Shown: piece by piece, positions 10,697-20,110 of the stretch
How positions within the stretch are numbered: position 1 is the first letter of the stretch
How the letters are laid out: every line of letters starts with the position of its first letter
Source: Nakazawaea peltata
Taxonomy: Eukaryota; Ascomycota; Pichiomycetes; Alaninales; Pachysolenaceae
Length of the DNA: 64,000 bases
Direction: 5' to 3'
Assembly (NCBI GenBank): GCA_001599355.1
Contig: BCGQ01000001.1
Location: forward strand, 2,793,135-2,857,134
Made by a program: the position numbers and the translations under genes
The notes under the pieces: model-generated
What the model was told of the DNA's origin: nothing
Database searches by the model: none
Seen by the model: only the letters and a program-made list of their open reading frames with translations

Positions 10697-11344
10697 TTAT
10701 CTATTCTGAGTAGAGTGATACGTAGCCTCTAGCACAGTAATCTCGGCCATCTTACGTACATGAGAATCCAACTTGATTCTGAGAGCCGATCTAGTATGAA
10801 TCAACAATAAAAAGTCCGATTCCCGGAGCGGTTCAAGTCCTAAATGAGGGTCCTGATAGTACCTTAATCTCAGTTTAAACCTATGCAATTCTTCCATATT
10901 CAGGACACCTGGTTCCTTGAATACCGTCCTAAACGTATCTTCAGAGTCCTTGTATGACTTTTGAGCCTTATTCCAGGCATCTTCCTTCAGTCTCTCGTCC
11001 TTCAGACGGGCTCTCTCACCATTACTAAACCATCCTCCATAGTTATTCTCCATCAACTTCTTCGTAAGTCGCACGTACCTGCCTATCTGTTCGTTCATCT
11101 CAAGATTAGCCTTCTTGAGAAACACATCGCACAGCACACAATAATTGAAGTAATATCTCGTGACAAACTCGCCCTCTATCACCTCTGAAAGTGATCTCAA
11201 ATAATCCATCACGGTGGCACGGAAAACGCCGGTCTCTACATGGATGTGGCGCTCTTCTGGGGCTGCTCCAAGGAGCATCCTTACCTCATACTCGAGATTA
11301 ATGAGGTTCTTGATCTCTTTCTCCAACTTCTCGTCTCTCTCCAT
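10697..11344 (-). CDS. Unrecognised 215-residue helical protein
   Basis: I do not recognise this protein. The open frame extends to a TTG at 11395, but the first ATG is at 11344, giving MERDEKLEKE and 215 residues; this also leaves 120 bp to the divergent PRP9. It is rich in Glu, Lys and Arg and looks all-helical, with probable coiled coils at the start and around 115-150. There is no signal peptide, membrane segment or Cys/His cluster. Notable segments are YYFNYCVLCDVFLKKANLEMN and a Trp-Asn containing helix. The even codon use, the ATG and its tight fit between two real genes support a real gene. A small subunit of a nuclear or mitochondrial complex is possible, but nothing in the sequence decides this. 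Confidence 0.7.
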   Translation of the reverse strand: MERDEKLEKEIKNLINLEYEVRMLLGAAPEERHIHVETGVFRATVMDYLRSLSEVIEGEFVTRYYFNYCVLCDVFLKKANLEMNEQIGRYVRLTKKLMENNYGGWFSNGERARLKDERLKEDAWNKAQKSYKDSEDTFRTVFKEPGVLNMEELHRFKLRLRYYQDPHLGLEPLRESDFLLLIHTRSALRIKLDSHVRKMAEITVLEATYHSTQNR

Positions 11345-11464
11345 CGCCGTTCTTCTCACGCCCAAGTCTTTGCCCCCATTTTTAATATGAAGCAAAATTT
11401 TTCCCCAAAAATTAACTATGGGAAGAGGAAGAGGAAGAGGGCAAGACGAACAGCGGTGGACGAT

Positions 11465-13051
11465 ATGGCGCTGAATTTGGAGAAAAGACGTGTTAGATTG
11501 GAGGAGTTGGATGTTATTGAGGCGGAGATCTCCAAAAGGTTGAAAAGGAACCCGGCACTTTGGGTTTCTCCGTCGTCCAATGGAGTTTTGGGAGGGAAGA
11601 AGAGAAGTTTGAGGGAGACGCTTTTACAACAGCATGAAATCAGGCAATTCCTCGGGCAATATGAGCGTAGATCGCTGGAATTGAGACTGGAGATCGATAG
11701 AGGTCCGGTAGAGCTTCAAAAAGACCCATCTTTGGACCTTTTCATCGACTCATACAGCAGAATATTGACCTACCATACAAAATATCCAAATAGACCTATT
11801 GATGACGTGACTTCGGTGTATCAAATGTATAGCTCGACGCCGTCGGATTTCGTGGCGGAGACTCAGGATTCAAAGGGTAAGAAGAGGAGGTTAAGGAGAC
11901 CTATTTTGAGTTCCTTTGCTGCCCATTTGACCTTGGATGAGATCTTTTCTAGTGAGGAACAGTTGGGGAATTATTTGGATTTGGTTTCTTTCCATCAGAT
12001 GTGGTTAAATTTACCTGGGAATAATTTAAAATCGAGTTATCTGGAGTATTTGGAGTTATTTGATAAGTTGCCTAGACCGACGGCTGTCAATTTGGATATC
12101 GATAGGTCTTGTACTGCTTATTCTGAGTACGTTATAGGGTTAGCATCGTATTTGAAACTGTTTTATATTAAAATACAACCTTTGAATCATCCGGAAAAAT
12201 CTTTGACAAAGATTAGACAAGATTTTGAGGCTGTGAGGGATTCGTTAGTGGATGCCGAGTCTTCGAAGAATGCCAAATTACATAAATATGAGATCAATGA
12301 TGATGGATCTGTCCATTGTATGGTTTGTGATAAGAAATTTGCCAAGTTCTCCGTCTTCAAAGGGCATCTGGGATCAAAAAAACACTTGAAAAAGTTACCT
12401 GAAGGTGAGAATACTCCAAAAGAAGGTGTGATATCCAAAGAAGAGATCAGTTCAGTTCTTGAGGCCGAATATGAGATCAAGCAGGTGTCTCAATTGCTTT
12501 CTAGGAAAGTTTCTGCCACCAGATCCAATGTCGAGAGAAAGCGGATGTTGACTGAACATGAAAGAGAGCTCGAATTGGAATCGGTTCAACGACTCGAAGA
12601 AGAGGAATTATACGAATCTGAGTCGGACGAAGAAAAAGATGACGACGACGCAGAAGCTACTACATCTTACGATAACCCTCTCAAATTACCCGTTGGAGTC
12701 GATGGTAAACCAATCCCGTACTGGTTATTCAAGTTGAATGGACTTGGATTGGAATTCAATTGCGAAGTATGTGGAAATCTGATATATCAAGGCCGGAATA
12801 ACTACGTGAGCCATTTCGGAGAGGCCAAGCATTTGAACGGGTTAAAGTTACTAGGTGTCGACACTTCTAAAGTTAGTGTGTACAAAGGAATCTCGAGGAT
12901 CGAAGATGTACTCAAGTTGAAAGACAGGTATGAAGCAGAACACAAGCTGGACACCAAATTCCAAGAAGATCTCGAAGAAGTCGAGGACGAAGAAGGTAAC
13001 GTCATGTCCAGACGTGACTACGAAGATTTAAAGAAGCAAGGGCTTATATAG
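11465..13051 (+). CDS. PRP9: Prp9 / SF3A3, U2 snRNP splicing factor
   Basis: SF3a subunit needed to load the U2 snRNP on the branch site. The open frame runs from an ATG at 11240, but the first 75 codons overlap the divergent gene and do not resemble the family. The ATG at 11465 gives MALNLEKRRVRLEELDVIEA, matching the yeast Prp9 start, and 528 residues. An ATG at 11387 is also possible. Two U1-type C2H2 zinc fingers are visible: about 285-307 (CMVC...H...H) and about 433-455 (CEVC...H...H). The N-terminal helical region includes LSSFAAHLTLDEIFSSEEQ, typical of the family. The C-terminus DEEGNVMSRRDYEDLKKQGLI is the conserved tail. Two further splicing factors, PRP18 and CWC24, lie later in the window. 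Confidence 0.95.
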   Translation: MALNLEKRRVRLEELDVIEAEISKRLKRNPALWVSPSSNGVLGGKKRSLRETLLQQHEIRQFLGQYERRSLELRLEIDRGPVELQKDPSLDLFIDSYSRILTYHTKYPNRPIDDVTSVYQMYSSTPSDFVAETQDSKGKKRRLRRPILSSFAAHLTLDEIFSSEEQLGNYLDLVSFHQMWLNLPGNNLKSSYLEYLELFDKLPRPTAVNLDIDRSCTAYSEYVIGLASYLKLFYIKIQPLNHPEKSLTKIRQDFEAVRDSLVDAESSKNAKLHKYEINDDGSVHCMVCDKKFAKFSVFKGHLGSKKHLKKLPEGENTPKEGVISKEEISSVLEAEYEIKQVSQLLSRKVSATRSNVERKRMLTEHERELELESVQRLEEEELYESESDEEKDDDDAEATTSYDNPLKLPVGVDGKPIPYWLFKLNGLGLEFNCEVCGNLIYQGRNNYVSHFGEAKHLNGLKLLGVDTSKVSVYKGISRIEDVLKLKDRYEAEHKLDTKFQEDLEEVEDEEGNVMSRRDYEDLKKQGLI

Positions 13052-13275
13052 ATTAATGAATGACTCGTCCGATTCTCCTTGAGTAGATAAGGCTGTGAAA
13101 GTGCGCGGCAGGGGACCTGGGGCAGCAGCTCTGCAGCAGCAGCTCCTCCCGCCCGACCTCCACGCACTAAACGGCTCCTGAAGCGGCTCAGAACCGAGAC
13201 TTTTCGCGGGGAAATTTCCACTATAAATTGAGCAGCTAGTTCTACTTTGACAGGGTGGGGTTTTACATAGTAAAG

Positions 13276-14490
13276 ATGACGAATAGTATTTCGATTAAGT
13301 TAGGAGAAGGTAGTGTGACTGCTAAATTGTGAGTATGATTGGAATTGTCTTTATCATAATACTTATACTAACTTATCAGTCATTATATTTGGCTTCGTGA
13401 CCATTGTCACTGCCTGGAATGTTATCATCCTGTCACTAAACAAAGGTTAGTCAATTCATGTTATTTGGACCCTGAGATCCATCCTAAGACAGAGTCTGTG
13501 GTCGATGGGACCTTGAAAATCGTTTGGGATGATGAAGATGCTCACCAGAGCGAGTACTCATTGGAATGGTTGGAACTTCATAGCTATAATCCGATCATCG
13601 TGCCACATCTGGACAAGATCAAAGGGGGTAGAGCCGTTTTAGACTTGGAACTTTGGGATGTCCCTTCAATTAAGAAACAGCTTCCTACTGTTGAATACAA
13701 AGAAGTGATGGAGACTGAAGCAGGGGTAGCTAAGTGGTGTTTATTGACTTGGAAATATGGGTTTTGTCTCGTAGATGGTGTTCCGGTCGATCCTGAGAGT
13801 ACTCAATCGTTAATTGAGCGGATCAGTTTCATCAGACCTACTCATTACGGTGGATTCTGGGATTTTACGGCAGACTTGAACGTCAATGATACTGCTTATA
13901 CAGATATTCCTATACCTTTACATACAGATGGTACCTACTTCACGGATCCTCCCGGATTACAACTCTTCCACTTGTTGAAGCATACCGGGACTGGAGGGGT
14001 GACTACTTTATGTGACTCTTTCCATTGTGCTGCCCTTCTCAAAGAGCAAGATCCTGAGAGCTACGAGGTTTTGTCGCGTATCCCGATCCCTGCCCATGCT
14101 GCTGGTGAGGAGGAGACCTTGATCACCCCACTTCCTTTGAAACCTATTTTGAACCATGACCATACAGGTCGTTTAATCCAATGTAGATGGAACGTAAGTG
14201 ACAGATCGACTCTTGATATCAAATTTGATGATCCCGAGAATGATGTCCCACTGTTCTACAAGCTGATTCGTAAATGGAACGAGATCATCGAATCCGAGTC
14301 TAACGAATTATACCATGTTTTAAAGCCTGGGCAATGTCTTCTCTTTGACAATTGGAGAGTTTTCCATAGTAGACGGACTAAGTTCACTGGGGAGAGAAGA
14401 ATGTGTGGTGCTTACATTAACAGGGATGATTTCCTCAGTAGGGTAAAGTTATTGAACTTGAAGAGAGATGATATTTTAGAGACATTATAG
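13276..14490 (+). CDS. Trimethyllysine dioxygenase (carnitine synthesis), spliced
   Basis: 2-oxoglutarate and Fe(II) dependent enzyme that hydroxylates N6-trimethyllysine, the first step to carnitine. Two exons: 13276-13328 and 13380-14490, together 387 residues. The first exon encodes 17 residues plus two bases of a split Phe codon. The N-terminal zinc site appears only when the intron is removed: C27, C29 and C32 (C-x-C-x2-C after WLRDH), with H85 as the likely fourth ligand. The iron ligands are H199 and D201 (HTDGTY) and H347 (NWRVFHSR). The stretch FHLLKHTGTGGVTTLCDSF and the C-terminal MCGAYINRDDFLSR fit trimethyllysine dioxygenase better than butyrobetaine dioxygenase, but the second cannot be wholly excluded. 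No clear mitochondrial targeting peptide is seen. Confidence 0.9.
13329..13379 (+). other. Intron of the trimethyllysine dioxygenase gene
   Basis: A 51-bp intron: donor GTGAGT at 13329, branch site TACTAAC at 13366-13372, acceptor CAG ending at 13379, only 7 bases after the branch site. Removing it joins the ATG at 13276 in frame with the conserved WLRDHC block that otherwise has no start. Confidence 0.92.
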
Positions 14491-15113
14491 TATAAGATGT
14501 ATGAATTAAGTTGGGGTGCTTGTCCTCTAGTGGATTCTTATAGTTAGCTTTACTTAAAACAAGACTTTTCTTATTGTTAGTTGTAGCGGGTTAATGTGAT
14601 TCTTAGCGGAGTTGCCCTTGTTGGGTCACCTAATAGTGCGCCCCCTTTTTTGGGGCCCCTCAATTCTGCTCTCTCCTTTCCGCTACCTTTTTTCATCCTT
14701 TTCACTCCTCTCTCCTTTTCTCTTCTTTTCTCTCCTCTTCTCTTCTTTTCTCTTCTTTTCTCTCCCTTTCTCTCCCCTTCCCTCCCTTTCCCTCCCTTTC
14801 TCTTCTAACCTTCCTGTCCTCCCTTAGTTTACGTCACCAAAATCTTCCTTCTAAGCCATTCTATTGCCCATCTCTCTTCTCCTTTTTATTGCCCGCCTCC
14901 GCCAAATCTTGCCCCTTCTACCCCCAAAAAGGCAACTTAAGGCATCCACAGCAATGCAAAAGAAAAAAAGATCTGTTTGTTCCAAAAAGGGCACAAAAAA
15001 CCTTACCAAACAGAATCCTCCCTTAAAGGCAGAAAACGGCTCTGGGATCATTTTAAAGATACCACAACTCGTTGCTAGTCGAGATTGCTACTACGAAATT
15101 AGACTGATACGCC
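14491..15113. other. Intergenic region upstream of VAC7 with a long pyrimidine tract
   Basis: About 620 bp. From about 14668 to 14806 the plus strand is almost pure C/T, built from TCTCTTCTTT- and CCCTTTCCCT-like units. The apparent small reading frames over it are low-complexity artefacts. No gene seen. Confidence 0.55.
14668..14806 (+). repeat. Polypyrimidine low-complexity tract
   Basis: Roughly 140 bases almost wholly C and T on the plus strand, with a drifting TTCTCTTC / CCCTTTCCCT unit. The mirror symmetry of such tracts can favour triplex DNA. It ends about 310 bp before the VAC7 start and may also keep nucleosomes off that promoter. Confidence 0.7.
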
Positions 15114-17249
15114 ATGAGTGAGAAAGCGCCGAGTCTACAAACATCGGGAGACCTGTCAAAGGTGCCCGAAGACCTGGTAAAGACTGAAACAGACGCCTCA
15201 AATAGCCTTAAAAAGGTCTCTGTCGCGCCGGTGGTGGCCAATGGCGCTAAGAGCGCTACGCTTCCCAAGTCGCTGGCCGACAAGCCTGCTAACAGAATCA
15301 ATATGACTGTGGTCACCGAGGAGGTGGATACTTCCGGCTCCAACCAAGCGCTTCCTTTAGCCCCGGACCCTCTTCTTTCTGCCACCTTAACTAAGGACAA
15401 GAATAATACCGATCTAATTGATGATAGCAACGAGACATTTTTATATGACAACATCCAGAAATTTGACCTTCCACAAGTGGCGACATCGCTGCTGATCCAA
15501 TCCAAGCAGTCATCTGAGCCAGCTAGTCTGGTTTATACTGATCATGACGGTACTATGAGTACTTCGGGGAACAGTGCTGTGGGTAAACTGGTGGGTCTGG
15601 AGCTGCTGGCTTTACATTCGCCAGTTTCTCTGACGATGCCTCATCACCAATCTCTGCTGCTGCTGACAAATGGTCCCACCACTTCAACATTACCTAGTTT
15701 CCCTACTGTTGAACCCTCTCACGTTACAGGTCATTCTATTAAGATAATGAGTAACATGAAAAAGCCGCGCTTTACCCGCAGAAATAGTTCCTTTAACAGC
15801 TTGACACTGTCGGGAGACACCATTCAAGATATCTCCCAACTCCAGAACTCTAATTTTACCACCCCTAATCATAAGGAGACTTCTGAGAAATATAGCGATA
15901 ATGATGAATTTGATGAGTTTGATTCTTCGACTTATGATGCTCGCTCTCAATTTTCAACTACTAATAAGTCAAGCACATCTCCAAATGTATCCAAACAGGG
16001 AAAGCATAGAAGAGTTCTTTCCTTAAAACAACAACAGTTACTGCCGTTGCTGTCACTGGTTCCGGATGGTAAATCCAAATCCAACAACAACACTGCCACC
16101 AGCAAGCCAGAGAATTCATCCCCTCCTCACTTAAGAACGATTACATCGAAGTTATTCGACTCAACTGGTACCCTGCCCAGAAGGTACTCTGGATTACCTG
16201 CCGATATCGATTTCGATGATTTCGACGATGACGACTTTGACGACTATGGATTTGGTATCGATTATAACGACGGAGCAAACAGTGAGCTAAAGAATTCTCC
16301 TTCAGCCGGAGATTACCTGAATCCTAACGAATATTCCCGGTTGTCTCTGGGACTTAGAAGACCACACACATACAATTCGATAGCTAATCTGCATGATGGG
16401 TACGATAGTTTTGATTACGGAGGGAAAGTGAAAAGATTTGGAAGTAGAAAAGCTTTAAATGGATTGTATTATTCCCCTCATGATTTCCCCAACTCTAGAC
16501 ACACCAAATGGGGACAGTTGACTAGTTTTTGTTACAGTTGTCTTCTGATAGTGTTTTTGTTATTTTTGGGATTCGTCGCTGGATTTTTGCTCCTGTCTAC
16601 TAAGGATTTACAACTGGTGAGAATTGTAGACGTTTCTGAGGTGATCATCTCTGAAGAAGAGTTCGTCTTCAACATGATTGTAGGACTGTTCAATCCGGGA
16701 TTCATCAGCATAGAAATCCAGGATGTAGACTTGGAAATTTTCGCCAGAAGTTCCCATGTTCATGATGGTGTCACCGATAGTGATTCTTCAGATGATGGTT
16801 TTGAGAACGTATTGTTAGGAGATGTGACATCCTTGGAAATTCCTCTTAAATTCCAAGGTGGTTTCTTTACAAGACAAAGAACGATTGCGATTACTGGAAT
16901 CAAAATCAAGGATCCATGTGAAAATAATGATAATGAAGACGATGGAGATGATCCCACAATTGCTCCAACTACAACTCCTACTCCAACGATAACTACGCCT
17001 GCGGTTAACATGCTCAAACATAAGACTCCGAAAACCTTGACTTCAATCACTACTTCTATTCCTAGTGGAGCTCCAGATAAGAAACCAAGTCCCGGGCTGA
17101 TAAAATGGCATAATGTGTCTCAACATCCTTTTGACTTGATCATTAGAGGTGTTTTCAACTACTACTTGCCAATTTTACAAGAATATAAGACCATTGGAGT
17201 CAACAAAGTGATCAAGATTGATCCTGATCAAATATTTATATCCAAATAA
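15114..17249 (+). CDS. VAC7: Vac7, vacuolar activator of PI(3,5)P2 synthesis
   Basis: A 711-residue vacuolar membrane protein of the Vac7 family, which activates the Fab1 complex to make PI(3,5)P2 and is needed for vacuole inheritance. Residues 1-460 are a long disordered Ser/Thr/Asn-rich cytosolic region with a run of alternating Asp and Phe (about 363-385). One membrane segment lies at about 470-493 (LLIVFLLFLGFVAGFLLL). The conserved luminal domain follows: EEFVFNMIVGLFNPGFISIEI, DVDLEIFARSSHV, LLGDVTSLEIPLKFQGGFF and QHPFDLIIRGVFNYYLP. An insert rich in Asp and then Thr/Pro interrupts it near 605-640. Four CTG codons in a row at 15654-15665 would read as Leu4 in the standard code but Ala4 here, removing a false hydrophobic patch. 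Confidence 0.88.
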   Translation: MSEKAPSLQTSGDLSKVPEDLVKTETDASNSLKKVSVAPVVANGAKSATLPKSLADKPANRINMTVVTEEVDTSGSNQALPLAPDPLLSATLTKDKNNTDLIDDSNETFLYDNIQKFDLPQVATSLLIQSKQSSEPASLVYTDHDGTMSTSGNSAVGKLVGLELLALHSPVSLTMPHHQSLLLLTNGPTTSTLPSFPTVEPSHVTGHSIKIMSNMKKPRFTRRNSSFNSLTLSGDTIQDISQLQNSNFTTPNHKETSEKYSDNDEFDEFDSSTYDARSQFSTTNKSSTSPNVSKQGKHRRVLSLKQQQLLPLLSLVPDGKSKSNNNTATSKPENSSPPHLRTITSKLFDSTGTLPRRYSGLPADIDFDDFDDDDFDDYGFGIDYNDGANSELKNSPSAGDYLNPNEYSRLSLGLRRPHTYNSIANLHDGYDSFDYGGKVKRFGSRKALNGLYYSPHDFPNSRHTKWGQLTSFCYSCLLIVFLLFLGFVAGFLLLSTKDLQLVRIVDVSEVIISEEEFVFNMIVGLFNPGFISIEIQDVDLEIFARSSHVHDGVTDSDSSDDGFENVLLGDVTSLEIPLKFQGGFFTRQRTIAITGIKIKDPCENNDNEDDGDDPTIAPTTTPTPTITTPAVNMLKHKTPKTLTSITTSIPSGAPDKKPSPGLIKWHNVSQHPFDLIIRGVFNYYLPILQEYKTIGVNKVIKIDPDQIFISK

Positions 17250-18565
17250 ATCGTAATGTGCTATGCTATTTTCCGTAGAACATATTTTCCCAACTCGGAG
17301 AAAATATTTTGGGTTCCATGTATAAAATATGTGTTAGTGGCTCAGTAGTTAACTTTTATGTAGATTTGCTCCTCTTGTTTACTCAACAAAAACTAAAGTC
17401 CTGCATGCGATTATTTTCGAATAGTTTGCAGTAATTTGAACAATTAGAGGAGAGCATATGTAGTAGATTTGTAAGAAAAAGGTACTGGATTACAGAGAGA
17501 TGTTTATTCAACAATAGCATCTTGAGAGTACCGTTATTGCAGTTTAAATAAATTTGCAAGGCCCCAATTCATGGCACTCAAGCTACATTTTAAAATATCC
17601 GCATTATATTACTTTATTTACGATCGGAATTACTTTGTTTACATCCCCAGGCTTCAACTACATTGGCGAGAATAAATGGTAAGATTTGCTAGAATGTTTC
17701 TGCTGTAAAAAATATAGAAGATCTTGCGTATTACGAGCTAAGAATTTTATTAATAGCCACCAGCTATATCCATATTTATTTCCGAGTTGTTGTTTATATC
17801 GCTGTACTAGGCCATACATACGCAATACTACGTAAGCTACTGAGTGGTTTATTAATCCCGTGCATAAAGTCTCGACGACTTTTTAATACTTTGATATTTT
17901 TGCTCTAAAAAAAACCGCAAATCATCATCAGACTTCTGCGCTTCCCACAATAGTAAATCTTCTGAATTAGGAAATCGACCCTTTATCTTATTATCAAAGT
18001 CTGCATAACTTGATTTTTTTGGGAATTTTGAAGATTAAAAAAAACTAATACAATACTGCAGGATGAAGTCGACAATAAAAAATTTTTATGAATAAGATTT
18101 GCAATTTCCGATTCAATTGATTGGATACAAGAGAGGTCAGGACTAAATATCAGATGGTCTAGAAGGTTGGGGCGAAGTAGAGTCATCGAACACTTCAATT
18201 CCATCTCCCGTTCTCATCCAGCTGCCGCCCTCACCTTTGCTTCATGCTGTCTCACTTTTTATAACCTTTTTCGCTCATTTAGAGATGGAAATATGTAGAG
18301 TGCGCATGCATTCTGTATGGAGAATGTACTTTAGAGATCTAAGTTATAAAATAACACCCAAATTTTAACCCGATTAGGACGGAATGAGGATAACTCAGCT
18401 TCTGGTAGCATATCGAGTGAGACACTTTTCCACAATGGTAAACAAACATTAATTGATAATAAACGGCTCATTTTGGGAGGGAGACACACCCCCATCGGCT
18501 TACAAGGATTCATGAAAGTAAACGGTAGCTGTAATAATATATAAGCAGAATTAAATAAAATCGTT
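17250..18565. other. Gene-poor AT-rich gap between convergent VAC7 and the Bem1-like gene
   Basis: About 1.3 kb between two 3' ends, far longer than the other convergent gaps here (0-460 bp). It is more AT-rich than its surroundings and contains a degenerate coding remnant on the minus strand (separate entry). No tRNA or intact gene found. Confidence 0.5.
17661..18204 (-). pseudogene. Decayed protein-coding remnant of unknown origin
   Basis: On the minus strand this stretch carries adjacent stop-free runs in more than one frame whose translations look like real protein: mixed charged and aromatic residues, for example YGLVQRYKQQLGNKYGY and LLLWEAQKSDDDLRFF. Two of the runs are about 60 and 74 codons long in AT-rich DNA, where stops should be frequent. 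It is broken, with at least one or two interruptions, and shows no recognisable family, terminal repeats or target duplication. It could be a dead host gene, a fragment of a mobile element, or a nuclear copy of plasmid-type DNA. The unusually long convergent gap around it fits a relic. Age cannot be judged beyond not recent. Confidence 0.4.
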
Positions 18566-20110
18566 TTAGACGTCAGGTTCATTCACGTTGATGACGATTT
18601 TGTTTTTATAAATCGCATCTTCTAAATCTTTATTCGTCCTGAGAGGTTTGAAGAAACCACTCTTGTAGTCTTTGTATGTCAAAACGTAATCGAAACATTG
18701 GATTTTACTGGAAATCGATAACTTTAAAATCGTGAGATTGCTGTCTTTTAACATCTTCATGGCAATAATGTCTTTTCCAGAGTTGTAGATGACCTTAACT
18801 CTAATGTAGTCTTCAGAGTTGCTGGTGCTGCCATTAGTACTGGTACTGGAGTCACTCAGAGTTCTCTTGGTATTGTTAAGATGAAGAGGAGAAGTCTGGT
18901 TATCAAGACTGACTCTGTTAGAATCTTTTCTAGATTTTCCATTTTGGAAAAGAGGTGTAGTTGGACTGACCTCAGTTTCATTGACGGTCAAGTTCTTTTG
19001 CTTCTTAGGAGTTGATGGCTCGCCTGGGAACTCTTTGGAAACAGGTGATATTGGGTCAATTAACTTGTTAATGTCTTCTGTCCTTGTCGAAAGGTAGACA
19101 CTTTCATCCAATTCTATATCACCATCTCTCAATTCTAAGAAATCTTTGAAAATGCGAATCAGCGCATATTGGTTTGCTCCAGCTCCTTGAACAAAGAACA
19201 AACGGATATCGTGCATGTATGCATTTAAGTCATGGCACCTTTGTAATAAGACTTCAGGGTCTGGTCTTGGGATTGGACCAGGTAACTTTGGTAATGATTT
19301 AATTAATTCGAGATTGTCATCCCAAAGTCTGTCATATAATGCCAGATGCAACGAGTAAAAGTCTTGGTAGTAACGACATAAGCACCTTGTCTTATCACTA
19401 GGCATTATTAAATCGGTCCTATACCAATATCTTCCCTTATGAGAAGAGACTGTTTTCACGGAAACAGAACGAATGAATGGCAGAACACCATTAGAAATGA
19501 AAGTAGGAGCACTCTTCAAGAATGGAGACTCTTCAAGACTCGAAATTGATGTAGGAGAGGTTCTGTCAACAGAATCGGTAGTTGAACTTGATCTGGAAGA
19601 AGTGGATGAGTCCGAGATATTAGAATTGGATCTAATATTCAAGTTCTCGAATTCCAAATCACACCCGTTCAACCAATCTTCATTCAATTTGGCTTCTGTC
19701 TTGACAAAAGCACAGTATGCACTTGGTACCAATCCTGGACCACCTAATCTTCCAATTGGCTTCACAAGTAACCAGCCATTACCCTGTCTTGAAATTAATT
19801 TCAAAGGTTCATTGGAGGCAACGGTAAGTTCTTTGGAGTTATGCAGTTGGAATTTGTATTTGGCAATCAATATTATAGAAGAATTTCTTTGAGCCTGTAA
19901 ATCTTTAGGTCCAACCACATCACTGTTATGACGTTGATTCTTATTAAGAGAATCAAACGAGTACAGCTGAGTTGGTGAAAGTCCACATGCCTCTGCTGTC
20001 ATTGGGGGTGGAGGTGGTTGTGGAGGCTGCTGTTGTTCAACAGCATAAGAATCTTCAAAGCTGATAGGGCTTGAGATTTTCAAGCTGGACTTTTTCTTCT
20101 GGAAAAACAT
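18566..20110 (-). CDS. Bem1-like polarity scaffold with a single SH3 domain
   Basis: A 514-residue protein with the Bem1 order SH3 - PX - PB1. The SH3 domain (78-137) ends in WLLVKPIGRLGGPGLVPSAY, nearly identical to the second SH3 of Bem1, the one that binds PAK kinases such as Ste20 and Cla4. The PX domain (about 213-328) has RYYQDFYSLH and the polyproline loop KLPGPIPRPD and should bind membrane phosphoinositides. The C-terminal PB1 (about 434-511) would bind Cdc24. The first SH3 domain of Bem1, expected upstream, is absent; instead there is a short N-terminus with a PPQPPPPP run (29-36). The ATG at 20110 follows a normal promoter and I saw no spliced exon that could supply the missing domain. 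It may be the sole Bem1 of this species or a reduced paralogue. Confidence 0.85.
   Translation of the reverse strand: MFFQKKKSSLKISSPISFEDSYAVEQQQPPQPPPPPMTAEACGLSPTQLYSFDSLNKNQRHNSDVVGPKDLQAQRNSSIILIAKYKFQLHNSKELTVASNEPLKLISRQGNGWLLVKPIGRLGGPGLVPSAYCAFVKTEAKLNEDWLNGCDLEFENLNIRSNSNISDSSTSSRSSSTTDSVDRTSPTSISSLEESPFLKSAPTFISNGVLPFIRSVSVKTVSSHKGRYWYRTDLIMPSDKTRCLCRYYQDFYSLHLALYDRLWDDNLELIKSLPKLPGPIPRPDPEVLLQRCHDLNAYMHDIRLFFVQGAGANQYALIRIFKDFLELRDGDIELDESVYLSTRTEDINKLIDPISPVSKEFPGEPSTPKKQKNLTVNETEVSPTTPLFQNGKSRKDSNRVSLDNQTSPLHLNNTKRTLSDSSTSTNGSTSNSEDYIRVKVIYNSGKDIIAMKMLKDSNLTILKLSISSKIQCFDYVLTYKDYKSGFFKPLRTNKDLEDAIYKNKIVINVNEPDV

Noticed and set aside
11240-11464. Seventy-five extra N-terminal codons of PRP9
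   Set aside because: They overlap the divergent gene and do not resemble Prp9, whereas the ATG at 11465 matches the family start.
18566-20110. Whether the missing first SH3 domain of the Bem1-like protein could be in an upstream exon
   Set aside because: No SH3-like translation with TACTAAC-type splice signals was found upstream; absence taken as real, pending RNA data.
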